A stretch of 64,000 bases of DNA, from assembly GCA_027886175.1 (NCBI GenBank), contig JAJNNQ010000075.1:87308501-87372500 (forward strand), given 5' to 3'. The translations under genes were made by a program, and so were the position numbers. The stretch is from Phylloscopus collybita. Lineage: Eukaryota; Chordata; Aves; Passeriformes; Phylloscopidae. Each line of letters starts with the position of its first letter. Position 1 is the first letter of the stretch. Positions 37,931 to 49,100 of the stretch are shown here, piece after piece. The notes below the pieces were generated by a model. It was not told the DNA's origin. It saw only the letters and a program-made list of their open reading frames with translations, and searched no databases.

Positions 37931-38489
37931 TTGGTGAGTTGACCTTGATTGGACATCAGTTGCCCAGCAAGCTGCTCTATCACTCCTCTTCATAGCAGGA
38001 TGGAGGGGAGAAGATAAGACAGAAAAACCCCTCATGGGTCAAGACAAAGGCAGCTTGATAAATTGGAAGCAAAGGAAAATAAGAGATTTTATTCCCTACT
38101 TCCCATAAGTAGGCAATGTCTGGCCATTTCTCAGGAAGCAGAGCTTCAGTACCTGCAGCGGTTGCTCTGGAACACAAATGCCATCAATAAGGAATGCTGC
38201 CCTCTTGTCCTCCTTTCTCCCAGCTGTTATGGTTGGGCAGGTGCCATATGGTAAGGAATATCCTTTTGGTCTGTTTGAGTCAGCTGTCTCAGCTGTGTCC
38301 TCGCCCAACTTGTCGCCCATGCCCAGCCTACTGGTGAGGAGGGGAATGTTGGGGAAAGAGTGTGAGCCTGGCCCAGCAATGGCCATAACACCGGCATGGC
38401 AGCAACACCTCTCCAGCTGCCAGTACAAAGAACAGCACTGTGAGGACTGCCATGGGAAAATGGACTCCGTGTCAGCCAAACACAATACA
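37931..38489 (-). mobile_element. Solo LTR of an avian endogenous retrovirus
   Basis: The sequence matches, from memory, a widespread bird ERV LTR family read in antisense. Landmarks in order are: CTCATGGGTCAAGA (38031 onward, R/U5 side), CCATATGGTAAGGAATATCC (from 38243), GTCAGCTGTCTCAGCTGTGT, a block ending CCCAGCCTACTGG, and an end block around GTCAGCCAAACACAATACA. Retroviral sense is therefore the minus strand. The position where related copies carry a TATA box reads CATAACAG in sense, so the promoter looks degraded. CTTTA stands on both sides (37926-37930 and 38490-38494), compatible with a 5-bp target-site duplication. The left edge is less certain than the right, because the expected terminal TG is not clean. 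No gag, pol or env reading frame is present. Confidence 0.75.
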
Positions 38490-38733
38490 CTTTACAAAGA
38501 AAACAGCCTTCAAACCGAGCCATAAGAGAAAACTCAAAACAGGATTCCCCAAAGAATGACACTACAGGGAAAATGAAGGACTCAAAATAGCTTCATGCAT
38601 AGGCTCATTGATCTTGTAATTTTTACATCTGAACTGTAATTTTATCTCCTTCTAACATTTGATCTGGCTGGTGAAGATGAATCTGTGGCTCAGACTTTGT
38701 ATCATCTCCTGCATGTGTCATTCTCAAGAATTT

Positions 38734-39214
38734 TGTTGTGTAGCTCCTGACTCCTGTTTAGGAGGTGGCAGTGGCTTAGGAATGGTTTTGTTGCCTTAAA
38801 GGCTGAGACAGAGGCCAGACAGAGTTATAAGAATAAGGTGAATATTTATTAAAGGCCTTCAAGGCCACACCCCGGCAGCACCAGAGCCACAGCAGTGGCT
38901 TGGCCCAGATGGCTCCAAGATGGAAGCAAAAACTCCAAATCACGGTGTTCCATTATTCCTGCTTGCCTCCTCTCTTCCACATTGTTTTTCCTCGGGGCCT
39001 GGAGCTCGAAGAGAGTGTCCTTGAAGAAGCGAGTCCCCTGCTAGAACCAAAACTGCCTTGCCTCCCATCACCCTGTGATCAAGTCCCAGCACCACTTAAT
39101 TCAAAAGCAAAAACTACGCACCAGAACAAGACAGAAAAACCCAGAACCTAAGGCATCAGTTTGAGACCCAGAAAGGCTTATGGCTCTTCACAGTTTCCAT
39201 GTGCTCAGACACCA
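38734..39214 (-). mobile_element. Second probable ERV LTR, different family
   Basis: The left end TGTTGTGTAGCTCC and the right end ...CAGACACCA give TG...CA termini. Read on the minus strand it has AATAAA (38850-38845, plus-strand TTTATT) followed by a short U5, the usual LTR order. GGTGAATATTTATTAAAGGC resembles antisense LTR sequence known from songbird genomes. Possible target-site repeats are AATTT on the left and GATTT on the right, four of five bases. It lies about 240 bp from the other LTR in the same orientation but shares no evident sequence with it. No retroviral coding region is attached. The right boundary is tentative. Confidence 0.55.
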
Positions 39215-39503
39215 GATTTGAGTGTCATCCAGTGCCCATTGCTGTGGAGTAAATAATGTTGCTACATGATAGAAAAGCGGCCCTCAATGTCAGAACCTCT
39301 TGCGCTGTAAATTCTCACATCTCCATTGTCTTTAACTGAGCTGCCAAAAAGTACTTTTGCTGAGGACCAGGCTCCCCATCTTTAGATTACTGGATAATAA
39401 TATCCTATCAAGGAGATATAAGAGGGAATCAGAAAAGCTCATCAAAATGTTCAGTGACATGGCAGCAGATTTATGAGAAAAAAAGATGTCATTATAAAGA
39501 AGG

Positions 39504-39531
39504 AAAAAAAAAAAAAAAAAAAAAAAAAAAA
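39504..39531 (+). repeat. Poly(A) tract, 28 nt
   Basis: An uninterrupted A28 run preceded by GAAGG and followed by GAAAGG. Confidence 0.95.
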
Positions 39532-40368
39532 GAAAGGTCATATTCATTAGGAAGGAAGGAAGACCTAAAGAAAGTACAGGAAATTATAGATCTACCAGCA
39601 CTTTGGAGTTTTGTTGTTAAGAGAGAGGGAGGATTTCTTAGCACATTTATTAAAACGAGGTACTTCTCTTTATTTTTACAATCTTTTTATTATCATAGCA
39701 GTATATCTTTTACTGCTTCCTTAAGCATTAAAAGCAGATTTATTTAATAAAACTGAGGACTGAGCATCACTGAAAATACTGTTTCCAATGGAATGCTCTC
39801 ATGCTGTGATTGGTGAAGTGCTAAGTAATTTGCTTTTAATGCTAGCACATACCACTTAGCACTATATTTAACTGAATGATGAAAATCACTCATTTTTCAT
39901 CCCCTTGCTTAACTGGTGCTCAGTGTAATCTATCTACTGTACTGGTAGCCTAGTGCCAGATATATTCTAATAGACCCTGCTCTCCCATCTACAACAAGCA
40001 TTTTAATTTTTAATTCATAGTTATGTCTTTATCCTTTAATAGAACAGAACTACAGATGGGGAGTATGTTTTAGATAATAAGAGCACAGTAGGTACCCAGG
40101 GAAACTACACCACTAAAAGGATTCTTTATTTACACTTTTCAGTAATGACTACATATATATAGCTAGCTACACAGGAGAAAATTGTTGCAAAGGAACACTG
40201 CATAGGCAGGCAATTACTACCCAACTATAAGTGAGCGTTATGGATGATGCTGCTGCTCAGAACACTTCAGAAAACAATTTCAAAGCAAATGCCACCCACT
40301 GCACATTGACCAACAAACATGGGACCTCATGAGATGCAAGTAATCTAAATTAATAGATAGGATGCCAC

Positions 40369-40371
<3 letters not shown>

Positions 40372-40400
<29 letters not shown>
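40372..40400 (+). repeat. Poly(A) tract, 29 nt
   Basis: A29 preceded by ATGCCACATT and followed by GAAAATTTAC. Confidence 0.95.
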
Positions 40401-40402
<2 letters not shown>

Positions 40403-41690
40403 AAATTTACCTAATATTTAAATACCCTTTAAATTCATCTTTCACAAATATGTAATGTATAGAATTGTATATCCTAGATCAAATGAAAGTCATTGGAGAC
40501 ATTTCAATATAACTGGAGGAATAAAAGTGGTCAGTCAAGTTCTTCATGCTGAACAAAGTTTCAGTACTAGATCCACATTTGTCAGAAAAATCAACAGAGT
40601 CCCATCAGAACTGAAGCTATGCTGGTTTCACACATAAAGGCAGTCCCACCATGAGACTAAATTACTACACTGTATTACCAACACCAAACTTAAAATCTCA
40701 CAGAACCAGACTGGGATATCTTAACTCAGTGGTGAGAAACCCAGGGTATAATATTGCCCAAAGGGAGCTTTACCATCATAGTCAGTCATGCTGAAAGGCA
40801 AAACTGAAGCCAGGAAGATGCACACAGTAAGATGCTGCCCACAGCATCTTGATGCTGTCACACTGCAACAGGCTACTGGGTGGTTTCTCTCCAGTTAGTT
40901 TCTTTTCCAAAGTTATGTAGAAAAGTTCAAAGTGTCAACAGGCAAAGCAAACATTAAAAGGCAATTTTATTCCTGTTATGACAGAGATAAGTAATACAAG
41001 TAATATCTTATGCAATAAAAGCCACAAAAAGCACATCAATTCTTGTAGATATTTACAAGTTTTTTTAACACCATTTCTATCTGCGCATAAGTCATAAAAT
41101 AAGCACAGACATATACACATGCACACAAATAAACTGGAAAAAAAATAACCAAGAAAAGAGGTAGAAACCAAACCACTATCTTGCATACCCAAATTAAAAC
41201 TGTGCTCAGGAGTGGCATTTAAACCTTTAGGTTACTACCTAATGTAATTTAATGTTTATTCAGGTGGATGAGAACTATAGATTTAAGCAATGCTATTTAT
41301 CAACAATGCTCAAGACATAGCATCTGAAAAAACTTTTACCATAGCAGTGTGAACAAAGGGAAACCAGAAAATCATATGCTACAAAAATGTCACTGATTAC
41401 TATCTTAATTAACTACAGAATTCTACATAAACTATTCAAAATAGTAGTAAAGTAAATTTCTTCCTGTTTGCAGCTTCATTTTCAGGACAAAAAGGGAAGA
41501 CTGAATCAGGATGCTGGCAGTTTGCCCTGTATTTCTCCATTTGCCTCTGACTTTGATGACCTTGAACAAATTATTTCACCTTTCTTGCCTGTGTTTCCCT
41601 TCCCACCTTCTTCTGTTGTCTCTCATAATTCTTGCCTTTGGGGCATGGACAATTTCTAATAAATTTGTATGGAGCCAAATAGAATAGGCA

Positions 41691-41730
41691 CTGACTGGTT
41701 CTAACTAAAGAGACCTGACTGGTTCTAACT
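41691..41730 (+). repeat. Short tandem duplication, 24-bp period
   Basis: CTGACTGGTTCTAACT occurs exactly twice, at 41691-41706 and 41715-41730. The 8 bp between the copies is AAAGAGAC. Confidence 0.92.
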
Positions 41731-44700
41731 TTAATACTTCTAAGAAAGCATGAATATAACCTCCAGGTTGCTTTAAGCTGCTGTAGCTCACAGGGAAGAA
41801 GGTATGACCACCACACAAACCTCAGAAAAAATAGTCTCTTGAATCTTGTAAATTTTGCAGCATGTTGGGACTTGGCTACAGAACTCCTGGATGAAGCCAT
41901 CATTGCTCCTCTTCTGGGCATTCTTGCAGTCTTGCAATTTCAATATCATTGTGCTTTGAACAATTACTGAAAATACTGTCCATGTTTTAGTCATGAAACT
42001 TGACAGACAAGTCAGCAACAATTTCCACCACAGTTAACAGTGCAAGCAAAGCTGAAAAAGCAGAAACAAGCAAACCTGAGAAATCTAGGAATGTCCCACA
42101 ACTGGGAAGGGGAAAAAAAAGTCACATGAAATAATTATGTTTGCATGATTCAGTCTGTGATCTGATCCTGTGGGTTCACCACACTGCAGAGCTTGTTGAA
42201 GCCACAGAAAAGCTATGAAGGGGGCATTCAGAGGACAACACCCCATGGGCAGAGATGTGGCCATCAGAAACATGAATCCTATCAGACAGTAGCCATACCA
42301 TGGATGTGGATCATGATGTAAACAACTCTACAGACCACGTTACTGCAGGAACTAGCTCTTGTCAGGGACAACACGATTTCCTGAAGATCAAAAAAAAAAA
42401 TGTAGAGAAAGGCACGATGCAAATACACCAATGACAGTGTATGACCCACCTCCCCCAACAAAAGTGGTATAGGAGCAAGAGCCCATACACTAAATTTACC
42501 AGGTTTCCTTAAAATCTGTCTCTTTTGCTCATGTGAACTTGCCAAGGCTTCTCTGTTAGCAAACAAGATTACTGATTTAAAAGTAACACAAGGTGCTTTT
42601 AACTGAATTTTACTCCTTAGAGGGCACTGGAAAACTGACAGTGATAGGACCCAGCTGAGTGCAGAGATCTTGATGAGCGAGCTACAACAATCCTACAAAA
42701 GGAATTGATATCTCATAAAAACAGTGATGTCTAAGGACACTCAGTGTGTTTTGTAGTGCTCTGTCATCAAATGCCCTCATACCCCCTTTGGTCAGGAGCA
42801 ACTTCACTGACAACTTGACATAGATGTTCCACTCTGCATGTACTTCTCTAGGCACTTTGAGGGGGCCAGTGACTCTCAGTACACAGTGGAAAACACAATA
42901 TAAGTCTGAGAGATCTGGACTTTTCCACTTAGACCAGTATGTCTGGACACACACCTAAACACATAAACAATAACTTATTTAAGCCTGACCCCAGCATAAT
43001 TTAAATGCTGGTCCTTGCCTAAGTTAGATTGCTCTGGATTGTGTCACTGTATTTTGATTCTGAATGGAAAGCGTGACAGTGTTTGGGTAAAGGCCAGCAC
43101 TTCAGTCTTCAGGATTCTTGCAACAGCTGATGAAACTACCCAGGGATAAAGACACATTGGAAAACACAACTGTGAAATTTCAGCTGTCACTGATCGCACC
43201 CTAGCCTTCCCAAAAGAAACTGTTTTGAAATTATTTGTTTTTTTCTATCCCTCCCATAATTTTATTGTTTTTCATCTAAGTATAGAAACTGAAAATTATA
43301 CCTTTTAACTTGGCTGTACTCTTTTTCCTCTCCCTCAGCTTGATACGTGTAGATGTACAGAGCACACTGTCATTTTCCCTTATATGTTCCTGGTCTGTGC
43401 TCACTCTACACAGAAGACTTTCCTCACTAACACCACCAAACACCTGAAAAACAGAACAGACAAAACCAAAATATTATTATGGCAGTGAAATATCAGAGGG
43501 AAACATAGATGACTTTGATTACCCTTCGCCACCCCTCTCTTCTTGCTTTCAAAATATCACAGCTTAGAAGCTTTTGTGTGTGTGAAATTTTATTCTGTCA
43601 TACTAATAACCCAGCTTTGCAGCAGCTTACAGTTTAGCTTTCATGCTTCAGTTCCACTCCTGGGCTTAAAACAATTTTTCTAACAGTTCTGCCAAAATAT
43701 TATAAAGTAAAACTTACTGTAAATGTATTCACTAATACAGATAGAGCAGTGAGATTAACAATTTAAACACATGTGAAATGTGAATTCACCTAATTTTTCT
43801 CACTCTAAATGCTTTACTAAAACAGTGGAATAGGGATTTTTACGCCCGTTGCTTTTCATAATTTCTTCTTATGATGTTCTTGACACATGGAGAAGATTTG
43901 AGTGAATAAAGAATATACACTCAAAGGAAATCATGGGCATAAGGAGGAGATGTTATAGGACTGGAAATTTGCACTGCAAAGCACTGCATCAGATTCAGTT
44001 CAGTTCATTAGTAGTTACCACATCACATGTCAGATCCTCAGCTTGTGTCATGTGGGTGGCATTTTGCACAAGAGTGCCCTGCCTCCAATTGTTTTCATGT
44101 TTTGGAATGCCCATACAAGAGAAATTTTGCTCTGATGAGTTTGAGCAGAAATCAAATTTCAGATACTGAGAAGTAACTGAGCTCAGCTCTGTCTAGCTGC
44201 TGTTACTAAAATGTCAGCATGAAAAAACAGGTTGATCCAGTAACACAGTAATATTTTAAAGAATTTTGCTATTCTCAATTTAGTTTAGCACAGCTACAAT
44301 AACTTTTCCAAGCACAGGTATAAGAGAATAATCTCTAATTTCTATCGTAATTTTTTGCATGTTCTTATTTTCTGTCTGTTGAAGCATCTTACAGTCTTTG
44401 TAGTATTTCTGGTTTTAATACACTGCAAGGGTAGGAAGTGCTGCTACCTCAGGAACAAAGGGAAGCAGGCAACATAGTAAATATTCCCCACCTCACATGA
44501 AAAGTTGAGACTCAATATTGAACTGGCCTTGTGCATCCTACATCCTAGGCAAGTTTCTCTGTACCAGGCTGCTCTCTTCTCACCTAGATACCACTTACAC
44601 AGAACAGCTGTTACTTAATTTTTGGTTTTACGCTTTCAAACTAAGAGATAGTCCAGTTTCAGGTTGTCCAAAGCTGTTTCTCTCATGGCATAAACACACA

Positions 44701-44936
44701 TCAGGGCAGGTCAGAGAGAGATACAACATCATGGTAGGACTTCACAGCAACACTTTTGCGTTGTGTCAAAGTCAAGAAGACAAGAGACATAAAGAGGCCC
44801 TACAGTATCAGTGAGCTAACAGAAACAGAAGTATTTTCCAGTCACAATAATCTGAGGAAAATATATGGAAATATCATCAGTGTATACCTGCAGTTGCAAC
44901 CCTAATTCCCCAGAAGTTGGAACACTAATTTCATTT

Positions 44937-45320
44937 TATAGAATCATTTAAGTAGATTTGACTTTTGAGATCATTGAGTACAGCCATAAGCCTAATACTG
45001 CCAAGTCCACCACTAAACCATGTTCTCGAGTGCCACATCCATGACTTTTAAATGCCTCCAGGGATGGCGACTAAACCACTTGTCTGGACAGCCTTTTCCA
45101 GTGCTTGAAAACCCTTTCAGGCTGTCAAGAAATTTTTCCTAATATCCAGCCCATTTCCTCTTGTCCTGTTGCTTGTTACCTGGCAGAAAAGGCCAACCCT
45201 CAGCTGGCTACAACCTCCTTTCAAGCAGATGTAGAGTGATAAAATCATCCCCTTTTCTCCTTTTCTCCAGGCTACACAACCCCAGCTCCCTCCTCTGCTC
45301 TTCTTAAGACTTGTTTCTAT
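44937..45320 (-). mobile_element. CR1 LINE, 5'-truncated 3' end fragment
   Basis: Typical avian CR1 sequence in antisense. It starts with the 3' terminus (TATAGAATCATTT), then CTGCCAAGTCCACCACTAAA, ATGCCTCCAGGGATGG, AATTTTTCCTAATATCCAGC, CATTTCCTCTTGTCCTGTTG, CTACAACCTCCTTTCA and TTTTCTCCAGGCTA. It ends near TTCTTAAGACTTGTT. About 380 bp of the 3' region remain; the reverse transcriptase part is absent, as in most CR1 copies. Several substitutions and small gaps relative to the remembered consensus indicate an inactive, moderately old copy. A short A9 run follows at the truncated end. Confidence 0.93.
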
Positions 45321-47172
45321 GCAAAAAAAAAGAGGATACAGGGGATATTTAAGAGTTCAGTGGAAAAGCCTTTCCTTTGGTGCTGGTTAACACATACCAA
45401 GAGCTCTTCCAAACCTGATCGTTCACATACCCAGCATGTCTGACTGAAGCAACAGGAACCCTTTGCTACAATTCAGGTGCTGTCATTCACTTGTGTCCTT
45501 TAAATTGAAGCTTGTACAGATATGTCAGATTTTTAAACTTGATCAGATGTTGTGCAGAGTTATGTTCTCAAATTGAAGTCCAAGCTGTTGTTTCTGAGAG
45601 TGACTTAATAGCAGTAACCTCATGGTTAATCAACCATGTAGTAAAGTTCACTGTGCACTTACTGCAGTGTAATTATAAAGCGAGCAAAAATATAATTGAT
45701 GCATTTTGTCAATCTGTGTAGCTGCAAGGTACTTTTTCAAAGGTTATTTTTTTATTCAGATAAAGTAAGTTAATGCTGTTTTGGCAATTATCCTTTGACT
45801 TCAGAGATTTTACTGCTGATTCAGGTAAAACTGTGATAGATGAATAAAGATTATAAGTGTTTAAAAGTACAAAATACCTTCTGCAACAATCAGTGGCTCT
45901 GCCCTTTCAGCATAAAATTGTTCTGAAAATCACTGAAAATACAGCAAATCTTGGGGTTTAAAGTGGGTTGAAACTGAAAGATGTATTTTTAATACAAAAT
46001 AACACTTTTAAAGTATCTCTTAATAGCTGTTTGTTGTATAATACAACTAGAGAGCTATGGCAGCATTTTTCCCTTGAGCACTGGCTCAGACTGAATGGGT
46101 GTGCTCGAACTTGCTCCCATTCCTTCTGCAAACAACTGAAGGAAAGAGTTCTAACTCTTCAGGAAAAAAAAAGAAATTAAAATTTCCGTGAAAACAATAT
46201 ATTTGTGTGTTGATTAGGTAGGTAACCCTTGCTCCTCAACCTATATTCTCTGAAAGTAAAAAATAAGCCAGTATGATTTAAAATCGAATATTCATATACA
46301 GAACAAGGCTCTAATGCTGTAGTTCTGGTATTTCAGTAATTTTTTTGGTTATCTGAAAGCCAGTGAGTCCTGCTGAAAAGGTCCAGCAGTGGACCTGTCC
46401 CATTCCTTTCCTGGTCGTCCTATCAGAGCACAGACAGCAGATAAGAAGGACATGGACACTTGAAGGAAAGAAATCTTTGTCCACATGACGCTATGACCTT
46501 CTAGGGTACAGAGTATATAAAATCTGAGATTTGTAGAACATTAGGGAGGGTGGAAATGGCCACATGCTGCAAGGCTGCCTCCTGCATTTCCATCCTGTTG
46601 CAACATAGTCCTGACTGCAGCTGGTAATAGATTCACAACTAAGAGACACAGCTTCTGTTAAAAACTACACTGCAATTTACTGGAAAAAAAAAAGCAAAGA
46701 CCTAATCTTGTACTTGACAGGGGAAACAACCTGAAACAGAAGATACGGAGAAATAATTTCTGCTCAACTGAGACACACTGTGCTTATCCACTTCATCTGC
46801 AGCAGAGGAATTGGCTTACCCACCACAAGGGCAAGGAGCAACAGCCTGGGTCCATTTCAGGACAGGGTTTACATGTCACATGTGAGATGAGCTGGATCAA
46901 TTTAAGAACAAAGCATACAAGCACAAGATTCCTCCAGGAAATCTCTTTTCCTTATTCTCATCTTCTCAGAGGGACAGAAAGCACTGCCTTGACAACTAAT
47001 TTCTTTTTTAAACTGATCATCTTTAATTGAATTATGATATTAAAGGAGAAATATACACTGATAATAATAACTTAAAACAGTCTTGTTTTAACTTCTTACT
47101 TGAAGTGTAACTTGCTATACTGCCATGACCCTCAACAAAAGGGCTATAGGTTTGCAGGCTGTACTGATTCAA

Positions 47173-47228
47173 TTGCCATGGGATTATCCCCTGGGATTAG
47201 GCCATGGGATTGTCCATGGGAGTATCCC
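47173..47228 (+). repeat. Degenerate minisatellite around CCATGGGATT
   Basis: GCCATGGGATT occurs at 47175-47185 and 47201-47211, with intervening and following variants CCCTGGGATTA and TCCATGGGAGTATCCC. Period is about 26 bp with an internal half-period. Confidence 0.8.
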
Positions 47229-47968
47229 TTATCTGAGTAAAATGTATGATTCCCAACTGAACCTCAGTGCGTGTTGAGAGAGATCATTCTCCCTCTGAAT
47301 GAAGTTGTAAAGTATATTATGTTTTCAATGGGACAAGATTAAATCTCAGAATTAGGTAGGCAGCATGTGGTAAAGCCTACTCAGACCACAAGTATGTACA
47401 CACCTGCATGCATTAATCACTCTTCCGTGGGACAAACCTTTCCTGTTAATCCCTGCTTTTATAGGCATTTCCAGGAAAACAGCTCAATGGTTGGTTTGAA
47501 CTGGCCATGTTTGTGGATGACCTGACATGATGCTGCTGAAACCAGCCAAGGTGGTCAGTTTACACCAAGTAATTACCTTTGCCCAGCCTCTGCTCCAACC
47601 AAAACGTCCTCACCCACTCCCCACAGCTGATCCAGCTTACAGAAAGGCCAGAGCAGTGCTATTCCCTCCCAGTGTCAGGTGAGATGAGGATGAAGCCATG
47701 AGATAGGGTACCAACCTCAGGGACTGAGCTGGAGCAAGCCTCCCTCTTTCTCTTCTCCATAAACCTTTAGTAACCACTGAAGTGAGACTCTCCATGAAAA
47801 CAGCATGTGGGGCTTTTGCAGTCAACTTGGCCAATTTGTTCCTTTACTGAAATTAGGGCCAGAAAAAGCTGCACTCACATCCATGCATGAACTGTGCTGG
47901 AATCAGCTGCATGGCTTATGCACACACAGGAGAAAACAGTGCCCAATATTCATAGCAACACTGCGTAC

Positions 47969-47989
47969 AAAAAAAAAAAAAAAAAAAAA
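47969..47989 (+). repeat. Poly(A) tract, 21 nt
   Basis: A21 after CTGCGTAC, followed by GAATTTGTGG. Confidence 0.95.
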
Positions 47990-48059
47990 GAATTTGTGGA
48001 ATTAAGAATAAAACATGAGGCAATTTGTTGATTTGCCCAGGGAATATAAAAAAGCAACA

Positions 48060-49100
48060 AATGTGTTGATTATTCTAAGGTTGTTTTTTAGTGTCATTAT
48101 CAGATCCAAGAACCGTATATAAAAGCATGCAGTCCTTCACATGCTAAAAGTATAGTTTGCTCAAACAATTGTAAAATATTCAGTATTCTTAAGATTAAAT
48201 ATCTGAATATTGCTTCTGAAGGAACAGCTGTCAGCTTAAATCTAAAGTCTAGTTTGTTTACTGGCTGTATTTTATATCTGTTAGAAAATGACACCAAATG
48301 GCAATAAAATTGTTGTAAGTATTCTACTGGGGACTATAAATGCCCTTTGGTTACAGTGTACATATCTTTATACATAATTCCAGTATATTTTCTCTAGAAT
48401 TATGTTAAATATGTAAAAAGCCTTTTCTCATAAAGGTAAAAATGCTACATGTTTCCAAGCTGTAATTTAGCATTAGTGTCAAGATTGCTTCAGAAAATAA
48501 GCTACGGTTACTGTTTCATTCTTTTTAAGTGTCACTCAGCATACCATATCTGATCTTGTATTCAAAATAAACTTATATGATTTTATTCACTTTTCCAGAA
48601 GTGCAGGAGGGTTTAGACATAATTTATAGCATATGGATTGATGTAAATAGCTTAAACTAAGTAATTGGCTAGTCACCTACGCTGTCTTATCCTATTACTG
48701 CTAGGTACTTTTAAAGTAATTAGGGAAAACAGATCTCTTTTATCTAGTAAGTTTAAATTGGATGAATCCTTGACATTTGTGAAGGCTTATTTCATAGATA
48801 AAATCGTACTATACAAAAACTTCCTCTACAATGCTGAGGTTTACTAGGCCTATAATAAGAAACTGATTTTTTGTTGAGTTAAAGTGACTTATCTTTGCCC
48901 TTTTAATAAGAATTCAACTCCAGTCAGCAAAAGTCGAGATAAAAATCACCAAGCTGGCGTTATCGCCATGTAGACAGCAAACACGTACCACTATCATTAA
49001 CTTTTCTGTGCACGGATTTCAAATATGCTTAAAATGTTAAAATTCAATAATTTCCTTTGTGTTACAATAACATCAGATTAATGAATACCAAAAAGCATGA
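48060..49100. promoter_or_regulatory. Possible conserved non-coding block, about 1 kb
   Basis: A long AT-rich stretch without low complexity or repeats. In its right part CpGs cluster in an otherwise CpG-poor region (AAGTCGAGAT, TGGCGTTATCGCC, ACACGTACC, GCACGGAT), together with GATA-type (AGATAA, TTATCT) motifs. GGCGTTATCGCC near 48956 is itself nearly palindromic. Inferred regulatory or structural conservation; untested. Confidence 0.33.

Larger units (their letters stand above)
39215..44936. other. No gene recognised
   Basis: AT-rich sequence with two long poly(A) tracts and the 24-bp duplication. The 39.78-39.92 kb part has a conserved-element look, with GTGATTGGTGAAGTGC and TTTTAATGCTAGC. 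No exon support for any frame. Confidence 0.6.
45321..48059. other. No gene recognised
   Basis: Unique-looking sequence with the degenerate CCATGGG repeat and one poly(A) tract. Confidence 0.6.
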
